From assembly GCA_026418275.1 (NCBI GenBank), contig JAOABQ010000019.1, positions 1 to 62,598 of the forward strand: a stretch of 62,598 nt of DNA. The letters run 5' to 3'. The notes under the pieces are model-generated. The model had not been told where the DNA came from. It worked only from the letters and a program-made list of their open reading frames with translations, and made no database searches. This DNA comes from Clostridia bacterium. Lineage in GTDB: Bacteria > Bacillota > Clostridia > Acetivibrionales > DSM-2933. Within the stretch, counting starts at the first letter, position 1, and every line of letters starts with the position of its first letter. This document shows positions 1-8,591 of this stretch, one piece after another. The position numbers and the translations under genes were made by a program.

Positions 1-116
<116 letters not shown>

Positions 117-174
117 TAAAGGGTTTCTTAACACATTTTGAACAAAGGATTAACAGGCTAAGACCAAATTACTA

Positions 175-204
175 TTGACTTTGGCTCCATTTCTAATATA
201 TAAT
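175..204 (+). promoter_or_regulatory. Sigma-A promoter of rpsU-yqeY
   Basis: TTGACT (175-180) and TATAAT (199-204) are separated by 18 bases. The rpsU start codon is about 100 bases downstream, leaving a long untranslated leader. Confidence 0.8.
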
Positions 205-303
205 TAAGTGTGTGCTATATTTAGCTTGATTCCCATTAATATACAAAACAGTGAATACAGTTTAGTCTTGGCACAATTGTTACCATCGGAGGGAGGGAAA
301 TAC

Positions 304-480
304 ATGTCTGAAGTTAGGGTAAAAGAAAACGAATCCCTTGACAGTGCTCTTAAGAGATTTAAGAGACAGTGCGCTAAAGCAGGCGTTTTAGCGGAAGTAA
401 GAAAAAGAGAGCACTATGAAAAGCCTAGTGTGAAGAGGAAAAAGAAATCTGAGGCTGCAAGAAAAAGAAAGTTTAAATAG
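304..480 (+). CDS. rpsU: 30S ribosomal protein S21
   Basis: Encodes 58 residues, the usual size of bS21, a small-subunit protein that helps initiation near the anti-Shine-Dalgarno region. The start [19 protein letters not shown] and the highly basic C-terminus rich in KRKKK and ARKRKFK are diagnostic. The ATG at 304 follows GGAGGGA (289-296); an upstream in-frame ATG at 208 would add a non-homologous leader and has no ribosome site. yqeY follows 15 bases later, so the two are co-transcribed, an arrangement common in Bacillota. Confidence 0.98.
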   Translation: MSEVRVKENESLDSALKRFKRQCAKAGVLAEVRKREHYEKPSVKRKKKSEAARKRKFK

Positions 481-495
481 TTGGAGGATTGAACG

Positions 496-939
496 ATGTC
501 CCTAAAGGAAAGACTTCTGGAAGACATGAAAATCGCTATGCGGGACAGAGATGTTATTCGTAAAAATACCATTCAAATGGCGAGATCAGCAGTGCTTCAG
601 GTTGAAAAAGACAGTAAAGTTACCCTTGACGACGATGGTATAATCGAAATACTTGCTAAAGAAGTGAAGAAAAGAAGAGATTCCCTGCCGGATTTTGAAA
701 AGAGCGGTAGACAGGATCTGGTAGATAACTTAAAAAGCGAAATTGATGTACTATTGCAGTATTTACCACAGCAGTTAAGCGACGAGGAACTTGAAGCAAT
801 TGTAAAACAAGCAATTCAAGACACTGGGGCAACTTCTGCCAGAGATATGGGAAAGATTATGCAAGCTGTTATGCCCAGTATCAAAGGCAGAGCTGATGGA
901 AAAATGGTAAACCAAATAGTAAAAAAAATACTAGGATAA
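496..939 (+). CDS. yqeY: GatB/YqeY domain protein
   Basis: A 147-residue YqeY family protein related to the tail domain of the GatB subunit of the tRNA-dependent amidotransferase; the cellular role of stand-alone YqeY is not settled. Family hallmarks are the N-terminal SLKERLLEDMKIAMRDRD helix, the LAKEVKKRRDSLPDFEKSGR segment, the QYLPQQLSDEEL linker and the C-terminal MGKIMQAVMPSIKGRADGK stretch. The length is normal. The start has GGAGG at 482-486. It is co-transcribed with rpsU and closed by a strong terminator. Confidence 0.95.
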   Translation: MSLKERLLEDMKIAMRDRDVIRKNTIQMARSAVLQVEKDSKVTLDDDGIIEILAKEVKKRRDSLPDFEKSGRQDLVDNLKSEIDVLLQYLPQQLSDEELEAIVKQAIQDTGATSARDMGKIMQAVMPSIKGRADGKMVNQIVKKILG

Positions 940-940
940 A

Positions 941-967
941 AAAACCCGGCAAAGGCCGGGCTTTTTT
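941..967 (+). terminator. Rho-independent terminator of rpsU-yqeY
   Basis: Stem CCCGGC (945-950) pairs with GCCGGG (955-960) around AAAG, followed by CTTTTTT. The A-run on the other side lets it also serve the convergent dapL gene. Confidence 0.93.
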
Positions 968-992
968 ATTATCCATAGTAGTATCGTTGGGA

Positions 993-2225
993 TCAAAATA
1001 TCAAATCAAGTTTGCCAAGCCTGTTTTTTAACTCTTCCATCCTCTTCCTTTCCATCTCAAAGCTATCAGCTTCGTAGGTAACGGAAAACCTTATATATCT
1101 CCCTGCTTCATCCCACGGAACTGTAGAAATAAGGGCTTCTTTAATTAGAAATTCTGAAAACTCATCTGCCGAGCTAAACTTCATTCCCGACTTTGTCCCC
1201 TTTGGGCAAGGTACATAGCAATAAAAAGTGGATTTTGGTTTTTGTGCATCAAACCCGATTTCTCTTAAAGCATTTATCAATAACTCCATCCTCCTTGAGT
1301 ACCTCTCATTGTTTTTTTGGGTTAACTCCGGATGATTTAATGCGTAGATTGCAGCCTTTTGGATAGCTCTGAATTGGCCCGAGTCGGTATTGTCCTTAAC
1401 CGTACTGAAGGCCCGGATTGCTTTTTCATTTGATGCTATAAAACCAATTCTCCATCCTGTCATGTTAAAAGCTTTTGAAAGGGAATGGACTTCCATGCCT
1501 ACATCCATAGCACCTTCTATGGATAAAAAGCTTAAAGGCTCCAATCCGTCATAAGTTATTGCCCCATAAGCAGAATCGGCAATCACAACAATATTGTTTT
1601 TATAGGCAAACTCCACCACTTCCTGATAAAATTCCTTGGTAGCAGCCTGGCCTGTCGGATTATTCGGGTAATTTATGTATAAAAGCTTTGCTCTTTTAAG
1701 CACATTTTGGGGTATTCCTTTAAAATCAGGGTAAAAACTGTTTTCCTTTAAAAGAGGCAGATTATAGACCTCTCCTCCAAGGTATTTTGTATAGGTTGCA
1801 AGCACCGGATATCCCGGAATGGTAGTCAAGGCTATATCCCCCGGATTGATAAATACAAGTGGAATCATGGCTAAAATCGGCTTTGATCCGATCCCGTGAA
1901 TAATATTCCTGCCAGGGTCAATTCCTTGCAGCTTGTACACTTTTTTTAGATAGGTGGCTGCTGCTTCTTGGAATTCCGGAATACCATTGTCTGAATAAAA
2001 CCGGTTTTCCCCTTTCCCGGCTTCCTCTGCCAATACACTGACAACGCCTACGTCAGCAGGTAAATCCGGTTCTCCTACACCCATGTCAATAAGAGGTAGT
2101 TCCGGGTGCTTACTTTTTGCTTCTTCTTTTGCTCTCTTAATTCTTGCAAACTTGTAAATTGCAGTGGACTTTTCAAACTCAAGTCCCCCAAGTCTCTCTG
2201 ATATTTTATCCGTAAAAAAGTCCAT
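993..2225 (-). CDS. dapL: LL-diaminopimelate aminotransferase-like class I aminotransferase
   Basis: A 410-residue fold-type I PLP aminotransferase. Family knowledge: DapL converts tetrahydrodipicolinate directly to LL-diaminopimelate with glutamate as donor. Visible features: substrate loop LIDMGVGEPDLPAD (45-58), YPNNPTG (186-192), the PLP-binding Lys251 in SLSKAFNMTGWRIGF, and RYIRFSV near the C-terminus for carboxylate binding. The length matches DapL. It is the last gene of a regulator-lysA-dapF-like-dapL operon; its start is 2 bases past the upstream stop codon and the GGAGGAG site overlaps that stop. Context favours DapL over other branch I-gamma aminotransferases. Confidence 0.85.
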   Translation of the reverse strand: MDFFTDKISERLGGLEFEKSTAIYKFARIKRAKEEAKSKHPELPLIDMGVGEPDLPADVGVVSVLAEEAGKGENRFYSDNGIPEFQEAAATYLKKVYKLQGIDPGRNIIHGIGSKPILAMIPLVFINPGDIALTTIPGYPVLATYTKYLGGEVYNLPLLKENSFYPDFKGIPQNVLKRAKLLYINYPNNPTGQAATKEFYQEVVEFAYKNNIVVIADSAYGAITYDGLEPLSFLSIEGAMDVGMEVHSLSKAFNMTGWRIGFIASNEKAIRAFSTVKDNTDSGQFRAIQKAAIYALNHPELTQKNNERYSRRMELLINALREIGFDAQKPKSTFYCYVPCPKGTKSGMKFSSADEFSEFLIKEALISTVPWDEAGRYIRFSVTYEADSFEMERKRMEELKNRLGKLDLIF

Positions 2226-2227
2226 CT

Positions 2228-3106
2228 CTAGCTCCTCCCTTCCATTCCCAATTCCTTTCTTAAATCCGTCAAAAACCTGCCATTACTAACAGATGTCACG
2301 GCTCCTGTCATATAAACTTCCCCGCTTCCGGTAATCTCAATATCTATCTTTCCTCCCGGCATATGTACCTTTACTTTATCATCAACCAAGCCAAGCCTAT
2401 ATGCTGCAGAGGCAGCAGCCGAACTGCTGCTTCCGGATGCCAAGGTGTATCCTGCTCCCCGCTCCCAGATCTCTATTTGTATATTTTTCCGGTTTATGAC
2501 TTTTAATAGCTGCATATTGATTCTATTTGGAAACATTTTATGATTTTCCACCTGAGGCCCCAATTGATATGCCAGTTCCCTGGATATTTCCTCAAAGGGT
2601 ATCACACAATGGGGGTTTCCAATGGAAAGGCAAATAACCTTCACTTTTTGTCCATCCACTTCCAAAGGTTCAAGGATTACCTCTCTGTCCTCCCCTAAAG
2701 CCGGTATGTCAGTATTTTTAAAAGTGACCTTGCCCATGTTCGCTTCAATTAAACTTGCTTGATCATTCATCACTTCAACCCCAACTTCTCCGCCAAGGGT
2801 ATCAAGTTTAAAATTTCTTTCCAGGACATAGCCTGCATCCACCAGAAATTTTGCAAAAATACGGAGCCCATTTCCACTTTTCTCTGCTTCGCTGCCGTCA
2901 GGATTAAAAATTCTAAGCTTTATCTTTTCTCCATCAAAAACTGGACCATAGAGGATTCCATCCGCCCCAATTCCCAAGTTTCTATGGCAAAGAAGTCTTA
3001 TATTCTTTGAATTGAGTTCAAAATTTATGCTGTTTGGATCAATCACAAGGTAATCATTCCCTAAAGCATGGTATTTATGAAAATCAATCTCCCTCTTCTC
3101 CTGCAT
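2228..3106 (-). CDS. Diaminopimelate epimerase-like protein lacking both catalytic cysteines
   Basis: A 292-residue DapF-fold protein. DapF interconverts LL- and meso-diaminopimelate using two cysteines as acid and base. Substrate-binding segments are kept: HALGNDYLVID near the N-terminus, GNPH, the NRIN segment and WERGAG. However, the first catalytic motif reads EAEKSGNG (Ser77, normally Cys) and the second reads YTLASGSSSS (Ser224, normally ACG). I checked both codons in the DNA: AGT and TCC on the coding strand. The ATG at 3106 has AAAGG eight bases upstream; a 3115 ATG lies too close to it. It sits between lysA and dapL, so it is likely expressed, but conventional two-cysteine epimerase chemistry is not possible. 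Confidence 0.88.
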   Translation of the reverse strand: MQEKREIDFHKYHALGNDYLVIDPNSINFELNSKNIRLLCHRNLGIGADGILYGPVFDGEKIKLRIFNPDGSEAEKSGNGLRIFAKFLVDAGYVLERNFKLDTLGGEVGVEVMNDQASLIEANMGKVTFKNTDIPALGEDREVILEPLEVDGQKVKVICLSIGNPHCVIPFEEISRELAYQLGPQVENHKMFPNRINMQLLKVINRKNIQIEIWERGAGYTLASGSSSSAAASAAYRLGLVDDKVKVHMPGGKIDIEITGSGEVYMTGAVTSVSNGRFLTDLRKELGMEGRS

Positions 3107-3130
3107 AAAAATCATCCTTTACTTTATGTT

Positions 3131-4387
3131 TTATATTTCAAACCCTTTCATCAAATCCTCTAGAGTGTCCCTTTTCCGTATAAGGCGGTCGGTTCCATCC
3201 TTACCGATCAACACTTCTGCCGGCCTCAAACGGTTATTGTAGTTCGAACTCATGGCAAATCCATAGGCTCCTGCATCCATAATCCCCAGTATATCACCTT
3301 CCTCAATGGAAGGAAGGACTCTATCCTTTGCAATGATATCCCCACTTTCGCAAATATTCCCTACTATCGTAACTGCCTCATTTGAATGGCCTTTAACTAA
3401 ACTTCCGTGCCTATAAACCTCAATCTCATGATACGAATCATAGATTACCGGACGTGCAAGGACATTAAATCCCAGGTCGGTTCCGACATATTTTGTCCCA
3501 TAGTTTTGTTTCACTGCAAATACACTCCCTAAAAGTACACCGCACTCGGCAGCCAGATACCTTCCGGGTTCTACTTTAAATGCAATTTCTTTTCCATAAT
3601 CCTTTACCCAGTTTTCCAGCACACCTGTTAACTCCTGCCCTAACGCTTTCAAATTCAGCCTTTTCTCTCCCCCCTGCTTACGGTAAGGGATTCCAAAGCC
3701 TCCCCCAAGATCTACGAAATCCAGATTCTCAAATTGCCTCGCAATAGAAAGAATGGATTTTACCCCCTCCAGGTAGGGCTTTCCCTCCATAAAGAGAGAT
3801 CCTATATGCTGGTTGATACCCACAAGTTGTAAGTTGTATTTTCTTAATAGAGCCTTCACTTCATCAATATAATCCATATTGATGCCGAATTTTGTGTTTT
3901 TACCCGCAGTTACCACTTTTTCATGATGCCCCGCACCAATTCCTGGGTTAAAACGGACAGCCACCGGGCCTCCCGGATTGATTTCACCCAACTGCCTAAG
4001 CTGGGCCAATGAATCCACACTGACCAGAATACCCCGGCCAATTGCAAACTGCATCTCATCCTTTGAAACATTATTGCCTATGTAAAAGATTTCATCCGGG
4101 CTAAAACCGGCTTTTAACAGGACATATATTTCTCCGGGAGACATAGCATCTGCATGGCATCCTTCCGCTCTGACGATTTTTAAAAGCTCCAGGTTTGAGT
4201 TTGCCTTAATAGAGTAATTAACCTTGAAATTGGGGTAAGTAATAAGTCCAAGTACCTCTTTACATCTCTGCCTTAATATAGATTCATTATAAACATATAA
4301 AGGGCTTCCATATTTCCTTATAAGCTTCTCAGGCGTTATTTTTCCATAAAATCCGGTTTCCTGTGTAAAATAGCTATGCATCATCAT
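3131..4387 (-). CDS. lysA: Diaminopimelate decarboxylase
   Basis: A 418-residue fold-type III PLP decarboxylase that makes L-lysine from meso-diaminopimelate. Visible signatures: the PLP lysine in NYSIKANSN (about residue 61), QHIGS, the glycine loop DLGGGFGIPY, EPGR for phosphate binding, and the CESGD active-site motif with GAYGFAMSSNYN near the C-terminus. The start is the first of three consecutive ATG codons at 4387, with AGGGAG upstream at about 4392-4397; the reading frame extends five codons further but would begin before that site. It overlaps the end of the upstream regulator by 14 bases, showing translational coupling. Confidence 0.92.
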   Translation of the reverse strand: MMMHSYFTQETGFYGKITPEKLIRKYGSPLYVYNESILRQRCKEVLGLITYPNFKVNYSIKANSNLELLKIVRAEGCHADAMSPGEIYVLLKAGFSPDEIFYIGNNVSKDEMQFAIGRGILVSVDSLAQLRQLGEINPGGPVAVRFNPGIGAGHHEKVVTAGKNTKFGINMDYIDEVKALLRKYNLQLVGINQHIGSLFMEGKPYLEGVKSILSIARQFENLDFVDLGGGFGIPYRKQGGEKRLNLKALGQELTGVLENWVKDYGKEIAFKVEPGRYLAAECGVLLGSVFAVKQNYGTKYVGTDLGFNVLARPVIYDSYHEIEVYRHGSLVKGHSNEAVTIVGNICESGDIIAKDRVLPSIEEGDILGIMDAGAYGFAMSSNYNNRLRPAEVLIGKDGTDRLIRKRDTLEDLMKGFEI

Positions 4388-5096
4388 CCGATCTCCCTTC
4401 ATCTTTATTTTTCATCTCAATGAGCTTGATCTCATTGGTCAAGGAATCCTTAATAAGCTGAACAAGATTCTTATTTTTCGAGTAGAGGCAAGTAGAATTA
4501 CTTTCATTCTCGCTGATTTCGCCTGTCAAAACATAGGCGGTATCTGCAATAAGCCTGATCTGCCCCGGCTGCTTTTGATTGTAGTAGACAACCAATCCGT
4601 CCATTTCAATTCTTTGATCTGTTATAATGACAATCTTAAGTCCTCTTTTTTTAGCTTCTCCGATTTCATTCTTTACATTTTCCAAATCCTTTAGTGAAAT
4701 GGACAGATAGACACGTTCTTCTGCAAGATCAATAATATTTTTCATTTTATTTAAGATATGCTTTTTCCCTGAGATATTGATAAACGACTCTCTCTCGGCC
4801 TTTTCCATCTGGATATCCTTTATTATATGAGATAAGGCTTGTTCGAATTCTCTTTGGATATTGCGTGCAAACTCCTCGGGCTTTACTGCAATATATTTTA
4901 CAACATCACTCTCAATCCGGTAGGCACCTCCTTTATCAACCAATCCGGCCAAAGCAAGATATGTATTGGATCTGGGTATTCCTGAAATTTTGGCAGCTTC
5001 ATACCCGGTAAGTTCCCCTTCTGTACATAAAGTCACATAAAGAATGGATTCGTGTTTTGTAAGGCCAACCTTCATCAAGCAGTCAATTGTATCCAT
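4374..5096 (-). CDS. TrmB-type transcriptional regulator
   Basis: A 240-residue protein. The N-terminus (about 1-75) is a winged helix of the TrmB type: LMKVGLTKHESILYVTL followed by TGYEAAKISGIPRSNTYLAL. The middle carries a helical stretch, and the C-terminal half resembles the phospholipase-D-like sensor part of TrmB proteins (VYLSISLKDL, LKIVIITDQRI). I chose ATG 5096, six bases after GAGGTG; GTG at 5105 overlaps that site. It is the first gene of the operon with lysA, so it probably controls the operon. The effector is unknown; lysine or a precursor is a guess. Confidence 0.8.
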   Translation of the reverse strand: MDTIDCLMKVGLTKHESILYVTLCTEGELTGYEAAKISGIPRSNTYLALAGLVDKGGAYRIESDVVKYIAVKPEEFARNIQREFEQALSHIIKDIQMEKAERESFINISGKKHILNKMKNIIDLAEERVYLSISLKDLENVKNEIGEAKKRGLKIVIITDQRIEMDGLVVYYNQKQPGQIRLIADTAYVLTGEISENESNSTCLYSKNKNLVQLIKDSLTNEIKLIEMKNKDEGRSDDDA

Positions 5097-5130
5097 TTGG
5101 ATCACCTCGTTAGTGGTTCTATTTAGTACT

Positions 5131-5159
5131 ACTATAAATTAATTGACGCAGTTTGTCAA
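5131..5159 (-). promoter_or_regulatory. Sigma-A promoter of the regulator-lysA operon
   Basis: On the minus strand TTGACA (5159-5154), a 17-base spacer and TATAGT (5136-5131). A TAGTACTA palindrome (5124-5131) overlaps the downstream edge of the -10 box and could be an operator for the TrmB-type protein. Confidence 0.85.
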
Positions 5160-5170
5160 GGGCTGGCAAA

Positions 5171-5202
5171 AAGAAAAAACCAGCTTCAGCGAAACCGGTT
5201 TT
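5171..5202 (-). terminator. Terminator of the TauE-like pair
   Basis: Minus-strand hairpin: AAAACCGG (5202-5195) pairs with CTGGTTTT (5183-5176), with one G-U pair, followed by a T-rich run. Confidence 0.75.
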
Positions 5203-5238
5203 GTCCTGACATACGTTCTATTAACAACCTTAATCAGA

Positions 5239-5616
5239 TTATTTATTTAGCTTTACTTTTCTCCCCCCGTTTTTGCGAAACATTTCATATATTCCCATGG
5301 CAAGCAAAAAGACTCCAAAAAGCTTTTTTAAGGACACCCCGGAAAGGGCAACCGCAAGCTTGGAACCTAAAAAAGCCCCTATAAAACCAAATAAAATAAT
5401 GGGTGCTGCAACTTTAAAATCAATCCGCTTGTTTTTGATATGAATAATCAATGCCACAATTGCTGTGGGTATGAAGAATAGTAGATTTACACTTTGTGCA
5501 ATATGTTGTTCCGGTTTTACAAATATGACAAGTGCCGGGATAAGAATGGCGCCTCCCCCAATTCCCATCCCGCTGATAATTCCGGATGCCAGCCCAATTA
5601 TGATTAAAAGCAGCAT
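5239..5616 (-). CDS. Half-size TauE/SafE-family membrane protein (second of pair)
   Basis: A 125-residue hydrophobic protein of the sulfite exporter TauE/SafE family, about half the usual 240-280 residues. It has the glycine-rich family motif GLASGIISGMGIGGGAILIPAL at the N-terminus, split here by the reader as IISGMGIGGG, and about four membrane segments. The AGGAGG site (5626 region) overlaps the stop codon of the preceding gene, so the two halves are translationally coupled. Family members move sulfite, sulfoacetate, thiosulfate or other organosulfur anions; the substrate here is unknown. Confidence 0.85.
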   Translation of the reverse strand: MLLLIIIGLASGIISGMGIGGGAILIPALVIFVKPEQHIAQSVNLLFFIPTAIVALIIHIKNKRIDFKVAAPIILFGFIGAFLGSKLAVALSGVSLKKLFGVFLLAMGIYEMFRKNGGRKVKLNK

Positions 5617-5625
5617 GTTTTCCTC

Positions 5626-6000
5626 CTACATAATCATTCGAATTGCTCCTAAAATCATAAAAAGAGCAAATGCTTTCCTCAGAATACCGGTTGGACATAT
5701 GTTAAGAAGCTTGGCTCCAATATATCCCCCAATAACCCCACCGATCATTACCTGTCCTGTAAGACTCCAATTAACAAAGCCGCTCATTACATAAAAAAAA
5801 GAACTTACCAAGGTTAGCGGCAAAATGATGGATATGGCAGTGGCATGAGCCTTGTGATCTTCCTCCCCGAGAATCAAAACCATAGAGGGTACTGCTATGG
5901 TTCCTCCGCCAGAGCCAAAAAGTCCGTTTGCGATCCCTGTTACAATCCCGATGAGAGAGCATTTTAAAAACCGATTAAAATTAATTGAAACCTTGTTCAT
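5626..6000 (-). CDS. Half-size TauE/SafE-family membrane protein (first of pair)
   Basis: A 124-residue paralogue of the next gene, again carrying one copy of the family glycine motif (GIVTGIANGLFGSGGGTIAV) and about four membrane segments. Together the two genes supply the two internal repeats found in a full-length TauE/SafE protein, so they probably work as a heterodimer. Its stop codon TAG lies inside the ribosome site of the next gene. No regulator is adjacent on the same strand. Confidence 0.85.
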   Translation of the reverse strand: MNKVSINFNRFLKCSLIGIVTGIANGLFGSGGGTIAVPSMVLILGEEDHKAHATAISIILPLTLVSSFFYVMSGFVNWSLTGQVMIGGVIGGYIGAKLLNICPTGILRKAFALFMILGAIRMIM

Positions 6001-6079
6001 GTCCTTCCCGCCTTTAACCGTTTTTATTAGTCTTTAATAAAGCATTCCCGAATATTCAAAAAATTTTCTAAAAGGACTA

Positions 6080-6125
6080 TTGTGTTTTTTATTCATCTCC
6101 ATTATAATAAAAGTGAGTACTCACT
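6080..6125 (+). promoter_or_regulatory. Promoter and palindromic operator of the tetR-efflux genes
   Basis: TTGTGT (6080-6085), 17 bases, TATAAT (6103-6108), then a perfect 14-base palindrome AGTGAGTACTCACT (6112-6125) at the expected transcription start. The position suits autorepression by the TetR protein encoded just downstream. Confidence 0.8.
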
Positions 6126-6151
6126 CATTTTGCGAAAAGGAGGTCTCCTTT

Positions 6152-6808
6152 GTGGAAAAAATTGATTTATCCGGATTAAATCTACCCGAAAAAGAACAAA
6201 AGATTTTGGAAGCCGCCATCGGGGTATTCTCAGAGAAAGGATTCAGTGCTGCTACAACAAGCGAAATCGCAAAAAACGCAGGTGTTGCAGAAGGTACCAT
6301 TTTCAGATATTTCAAAACAAAAAAAGACATCATGCGGGGTATACTTATTCAAGGAATTCAATTAATTAGCGGCAAACTCGTTATGGAACCGGTGGAAAGA
6401 ATTCTCTTGTCCTCAGAAGACAAGGATTTACGCACTATTTTAAAAGAACTGCTTTATGACAGAATTAAACTGGTAGACACTGTTTTCCCCATAGCCAGAG
6501 TTATCCTTACTGAAGTCCTTTTGAATGAGGAAGTAAGAGAGGCAGTGTATCAAAATATCATCACCCGGGCAATAAAAGATTTTAGGATTTTTCACCGGAA
6601 AATGGCCGAAAAAGGTCTCATGCGAGACGATATTGAGCCGGAAATCATTTTTCGGAGTATCCTTGGAAATATGGCTATGTTTATTGCTCAAAGAAAGCTT
6701 TTTGGAGATAAATTTAAAATGGACGATTTGGATAAGGAATTTGACAAACTGATCGATATTATACTTTACGGCCTGGTAAATAATCCGGCTACTCCCCCAA
6801 AAGTTTAA
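6152..6808 (+). CDS. TetR/AcrR-family repressor
   Basis: A 218-residue regulator. The N-terminal helix-turn-helix is typical: [20 protein letters not shown], then [20 protein letters not shown]. The rest is an all-helical ligand-binding domain. Translation most likely starts at GTG 6152, eight bases after AAGGAGG (6138-6144); the upstream ATG would put the operator inside the gene. It precedes a membrane-fusion lipoprotein, an ATPase and a permease, the same order as the ybhR(cecR)-ybhGFS drug/ion efflux locus of enterobacteria, so it likely represses that exporter. A MITE-like element separates it from the exporter genes. Confidence 0.93.
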   Translation: MEKIDLSGLNLPEKEQKILEAAIGVFSEKGFSAATTSEIAKNAGVAEGTIFRYFKTKKDIMRGILIQGIQLISGKLVMEPVERILLSSEDKDLRTILKELLYDRIKLVDTVFPIARVILTEVLLNEEVREAVYQNIITRAIKDFRIFHRKMAEKGLMRDDIEPEIIFRSILGNMAMFIAQRKLFGDKFKMDDLDKEFDKLIDIILYGLVNNPATPPKV

Positions 6809-6817
6809 AGATATCTG

Positions 6818-6933
6818 CCGATAATGAAATGTAAACACAGCAACATCTGAGAGACGAAATACTTGGGCTCACCTCAGTTTTAGAAATTGATTTTAACTTT
6901 TAGAGATTTAAACTTTTACAGTTCGTTATTTTC
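6818..6933 (+). mobile_element. MITE-like element, family B, copy 1
   Basis: Begins GATAATGAAATGTAAACA and ends TTTACAGTTCGTTATTTTC, matching both ends of family B (see 23507). The interior is about 15 bases longer than other copies. It lies between tetR and the exporter genes, so it is probably transcribed in the leader. Confidence 0.75.
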
Positions 6934-7000
6934 GGGCAAAATGAAGGAAAGCAATGTAACAATTCAATACTTCAATAAGGTTGTGAGGAGGAAAATAATT

Positions 7001-7801
7001 ATGACTACGCAAGCAAATCATCTGTCATTTAAAAATTCCAAAATCCGCTTCCTGGCTCTCACTTTGATATTCTTACTTGTTCTCGGCATCACAGGTTGTG
7101 ACAGGAAGGATACATTAACACTCAGTGGAACGGTTGAATCCACACAAATTGAGGTTAACTCGGAAGTATCCGGAAAGGTACTGAAAATGGATAAAGATGA
7201 AGGTGCTGCAGTGAAAAAAGGCGATGTCATTGCAACCCTGGATGCTTCATTCCAAGAACTTGCAGTAAAACAGCAGGAAGCACTGTTAAACTTAAAAACA
7301 GCCCGGCTTGATGAAATTAAGTCTTTGCCCAAGATACCCGACCTCCAGCTTAAACAAGCTGAAGCAGATCTTGAGCAGTCAAAATTTGCATTGGATCAAG
7401 CTAAACTTATACTTTCAAAATATCAAATCAAGTCTCCTGTAGACGGCACACTGATCATGAAAAACGTAAATATGGGTGATCTTGTAGGAACAGGCACCAG
7501 TGTTGGAACGGTGACCGATTTAAATGACCTGTCGGTAAAATTTTATATCCCGCAAAAGCACTTAAAACTAGTTTCTCTAAATCAGGAACTGTATCTAACC
7601 ACCTCCGCCCTGCCGGATAAAACCATCAAAGGTAAAATCACATATATTGCAAGTAAGGAAGAATTTACTCCCAAAAATACCGAAACAGAAGAAGCCAAAG
7701 AAAATACCGTCTATAAGCTAAAGGTCAAAATTCTGGATCACCTTGAAGATTTAAAACCCGGAATGACAGTTTCTTCCGATATCCCGATGGGAGGGGAATA
7801 G
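7001..7801 (+). CDS. HlyD-type membrane-fusion lipoprotein of an efflux pump
   Basis: A 266-residue periplasmic-adaptor-like subunit. The N-terminus has a signal peptide ending in a lipobox (VLGITGC, Cys about residue 30), so it is anchored to the outer face of the membrane. It then has a biotinyl-lipoyl-like half (EVNSEVSGKVLKMDKDEGAAV, KKGDVIATLD), a coiled-coil hairpin (KQQEALLNLKTARLD to LDQAKLILSKYQIKSPVDGT), and a beta-barrel domain. Start ATG 7001 follows GAGGAGG. It is shorter than YbhG. Its stop codon is one base before the ATPase gene. Confidence 0.9.
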   Translation: MTTQANHLSFKNSKIRFLALTLIFLLVLGITGCDRKDTLTLSGTVESTQIEVNSEVSGKVLKMDKDEGAAVKKGDVIATLDASFQELAVKQQEALLNLKTARLDEIKSLPKIPDLQLKQAEADLEQSKFALDQAKLILSKYQIKSPVDGTLIMKNVNMGDLVGTGTSVGTVTDLNDLSVKFYIPQKHLKLVSLNQELYLTTSALPDKTIKGKITYIASKEEFTPKNTETEEAKENTVYKLKVKILDHLEDLKPGMTVSSDIPMGGE

Positions 7802-7802
7802 T

Positions 7803-8582
7803 ATGGACTATGCTATCGAAGTAGAAAACCTTACTAAGAAATTCGGAAATTTTACAGCCGTTGACCATATCAGCTTCAAAATTCCCAAAGGATGCATTTT
7901 TGGCTTCCTGGGCCCAAACGGCTCCGGAAAGTCAACTACTATCCGTATGCTCTGCGGTGTTCTCCACCCTACCTCAGGGAAAGGCCTGGTGATGGGAAGG
8001 GATATTGACAGAGAAACCGAAGCTGTCAGACAAAATTTAGGCTATATGTCGCAAAAATTTAGTCTTTATGAGGATTTAACGGTAGAAGAAAACCTTGATT
8101 TTTACGCCGGGATTTACGGTTTGGATAAGGATATAAGGGATTCCAGGAAAAAGGAGCTCATCTTAATGGCAAACCTAACAGGAAAGGAAAAAAGTCTCGC
8201 AGGAACCCTTTCAGGTGGATGGAAACAGCGCTTGGCGTTGGGCTGCGCATTAATTCACAAACCTAAGCTTCTGGTTTTGGATGAACCTACTGCAGGGGTA
8301 GACCCCGTATCCAGAAGGATTTTTTGGGAAATTATTCACGCACTTTCCAGACAAGGAATTACCATTTTAGTAACCACCCATTATATGGATGAAGCGGAAA
8401 GCTGTGATATGGTAGGATTTATCTTTAACGGAAAAATCATTAACATTGCACCTCCGCAGGAATTAATTCAAAAGGAAAATGTAAAGAACCTGGAAGACAT
8501 TTTTATTACGTATGTTGAGCGGATTACCAATAAAAAAGTAAGTTCTACGTTTAAAGAAATGAAATTTCTTCATGAGGAATAA
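7803..8582 (+). CDS. ABC transporter ATP-binding protein
   Basis: A 259-residue ATPase. Walker A is GPNGSGKST (37-45), the Q-loop is at YMSQKFSLYEDLT, the signature is LSGGWKQRLALG (Trp where Gln is usual), Walker B is LLVLDEPTAGVD, and the switch histidine is in TTHYMDEAE. It matches the YbhF/drug-export (CcmA-type) group. It powers the ABC-2 permease encoded 9 bases downstream and is coupled to the membrane-fusion gene upstream. Confidence 0.95.
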   Translation: MDYAIEVENLTKKFGNFTAVDHISFKIPKGCIFGFLGPNGSGKSTTIRMLCGVLHPTSGKGLVMGRDIDRETEAVRQNLGYMSQKFSLYEDLTVEENLDFYAGIYGLDKDIRDSRKKELILMANLTGKEKSLAGTLSGGWKQRLALGCALIHKPKLLVLDEPTAGVDPVSRRIFWEIIHALSRQGITILVTTHYMDEAESCDMVGFIFNGKIINIAPPQELIQKENVKNLEDIFITYVERITNKKVSSTFKEMKFLHEE

Positions 8583-8591
8583 CAGGGAGGT

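Noticed and set aside
5420..5698. 92-residue minus-strand frame across the two TauE genes
   Set aside because: Shadow frame; both TauE frames are well supported by ribosome sites and membrane pattern.
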